This document shows, in pieces, positions 63,008 through 64,000 of a stretch of 64,000 nt of DNA. Numbering within the stretch: position 1 is the stretch's first letter; each line of letters begins with the position of its first letter. This DNA is from Petralouisia muris (GTDB taxonomy: Bacteria; Bacillota; Clostridia; Lachnospirales; Lachnospiraceae): positions 17,673 through 81,672 of the forward strand of contig NZ_SRYA01000024.1 of NCBI RefSeq assembly GCF_004793545.1, written 5' to 3'. The notes under the pieces were generated by a model that saw only the letters and a program-made list of their open reading frames with translations, was not told the DNA's origin and made no database searches. The position numbers and the translations under genes were made by a program.

Positions 63008-63312
63008 GGGGAGAACTATTATCATGGATTTCTGGCAGGATTACTGTAGAAGAATGGGAAATACCGTATCCTGTCGAATCGGGAGGACGGATTGGGCCGG
63101 GCTGTTCTGATTCTGAAAATGCCCAGAATCCGTAAAGGGCGGGCAATAATACTGGAACTGAAAGCTGTAAAAAGGTTCCAGGACATGGAAAAGGGCTGCC
63201 AGGAAGCCATGTGGCAGATGGAAGAAAAAGGTATCGGGAGGAACTGCGGCAGGAAGGCTATGAGATATTGTGGGATATGGATTGTGTTTTTACAAGAAAG
63301 AGTGTGTTGTAA
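63008..63312 (+). pseudogene. Fragment of a PD-(D/E)XK nuclease/AAA-like protein C-terminus
   Basis: The translation GENYYHGFLAGLL, a TAG stop at 63047-63049, then KNGKYRILSNREDGLGR, then KGRAIILELKAVKRFQDMEK and, after a frameshift near 63229-63235, YREELRQEGYEIL. This matches the C-terminal end of the common gut-Clostridia AAA-ATPase/PD-(D/E)XK proteins (DUF1703). In GRAVLIL the usual Asp is a Val. Stop, frameshift and lost Asp show decay; only the C-terminal end remains. 62833-63007 holds no defensible gene. Confidence 0.8.
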
Positions 63313-63369
63313 AAATGGAGGGAAATTAGAAATGGGGAATAATAGGAGGGAGAATATGGTTTTGTTGGG

Positions 63370-63750
63370 GTGGAGATGATAACGTATGCTTTTGTGCATG
63401 AGATCTTTCATCTGTGCTTTGCTTTAAATTCAGAGGCTTGGGGAACAGTGAAGGGAAGGTTACGTCATGCATTGGGGCAATGTGAAGAACAGATTTATGA
63501 AGAAGCTGTTGGGGAGAGGGAACATTTTAAGGCTCACCACACGCAGAAGAAAGTTGAGAATGCGCTGCACCAGTTAATATGCGAGTTGAATCAATCTATG
63601 ACGAACTGCTGTCAGATACGTTGGCTTATAATTGGGACATTGTTCCACCTTTCCGAAAAAGTTATTATGAGTTTGTTCTGTTCTATTTTGAGGAATTTGC
63701 AAATGAAGTTCCGATTTCCATTTTGTACAGGGGGTAAGGTAACAGTTTAA
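63370..63750 (+). pseudogene. Decayed open frames of unknown origin
   Basis: A 126-codon frame from a GTG at 63370 without a good ribosome site has VHEIFHL (an HExxH-like metal motif) early on; a second frame, 63579-63737, encodes a 52-residue stretch (RKSYYEFVLFYFEEFANEV) of protein-like composition. They overlap in different frames, which suggests remains of one or two genes broken by frameshifts. I do not recognise the family. From 63751 to 63970 I see nothing definable. Confidence 0.3.
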
Positions 63751-63974
63751 CCTTCTGGCTGAACTAAATAAAAAATTGTTGTGAAAGTGCTGAAATTTTT
63801 TCTGTTCCCTGAGAACCTTTTCCAAAGTAAAGCAAACGTTTGCTGCGTTATTTTGAATTCAGTTTCCATTTCAGGCATCCATTGTGAATAACTTTTTCCA
63901 TTCTGCTTGACAATACATTTTTCCCTGGTTGCCAATGAACGGTTTTTATTGTCTGTATAATGGGGTTAAAACCC

Positions 63975-63988
63975 TCGCCTTTAGGCGA
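63975..63988. repeat. Small perfect hairpin at the right edge
   Basis: TCGCC-TTTA-GGCGA, followed by AACCTTTAGG, which repeats part of the stem-loop. Such short subterminal palindromes mark ends of IS200/IS605-type elements; an element may continue past the window. Not provable here. Confidence 0.3.
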
Positions 63989-64000
63989 AACCTTTAGGTA

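Overview
The window reads as chromosomal DNA of a Gram-positive anaerobe of the Clostridia, most like the Lachnospiraceae. Grounds: the cdaA-cdaR-glmM gene order, strong AGGAGG-type ribosome-binding sites with some TTG and GTG starts, CDP-ribitol and teichoic-acid-type enzymes, secreted proteins with InlB-type repeats, and no outer-membrane genes. Genus and species cannot be fixed from the sequence. I see no rRNA, tRNA or CRISPR array.

Layout. (1) 1-4.1 kb: the end of a membrane protein gene, then the c-di-AMP/cell-wall set cdaA, cdaR and glmM. (2) 4.1-4.4 kb: a non-coding array of short repeats. (3) 4.4-23.3 kb: an HPr-like gene, then a rhamnose-polymer block with rmlD, rmlB, rmlA and rmlC, many GT2 glycosyltransferases (two on the minus strand), a GT-C-like membrane enzyme, a Wzx flippase, and secreted proteins (a glycoside-hydrolase-like protein with InlB repeats, a transglutaminase-like protein, and a small Ig-like one). 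(4) 23.3-34.3 kb: a repeat-bearing 5' leader, a Wzm/Wzt ABC exporter whose ATPase carries a C-terminal domain, a two-domain glycosyltransferase, a methyltransferase-kinase fusion, a priming sugar-phosphate transferase, another GT2, and a second ABC exporter whose ATPase lacks the extra domain. (5) 34.4-47.7 kb: a polyprenyl-phosphate-type GT2, TarI and TarJ (CDP-ribitol synthesis), four teichoic-acid polymerase-like proteins including a 1435-residue fusion, and a GT-C-like membrane protein. (6) 47.8-50.8 kb: a secreted beta-helix protein. (7) 51-57.2 kb: two O-antigen-ligase-like paralogues and a flippase-like protein, bracketed by a YefM antitoxin with a broken toxin and by an intact PIN-domain toxin-antitoxin pair. 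(8) 57.3-62.8 kb: a pyruvyltransferase-FrhB fusion, UDP-glucose dehydrogenase and a membrane-bound nucleotide-sugar 4,6-dehydratase. (9) 62.8-64 kb: decayed gene remains.

Together the genes describe production of one or more rhamnose-rich, polyol-phosphate-containing surface glycopolymers: dTDP-rhamnose, CDP-ribitol and UDP-glucuronate supply; lipid-linked priming; chain building; and up to three export routes (two ABC exporters and Wzx with Wzy/ligase-like proteins). The most interesting part is the Wzt-with-extra-domain plus methyltransferase-kinase pair. It resembles the chain-end capping and recognition system (WbdD with Wzt) known from Gram-negative O antigens, here in a Gram-positive setting.
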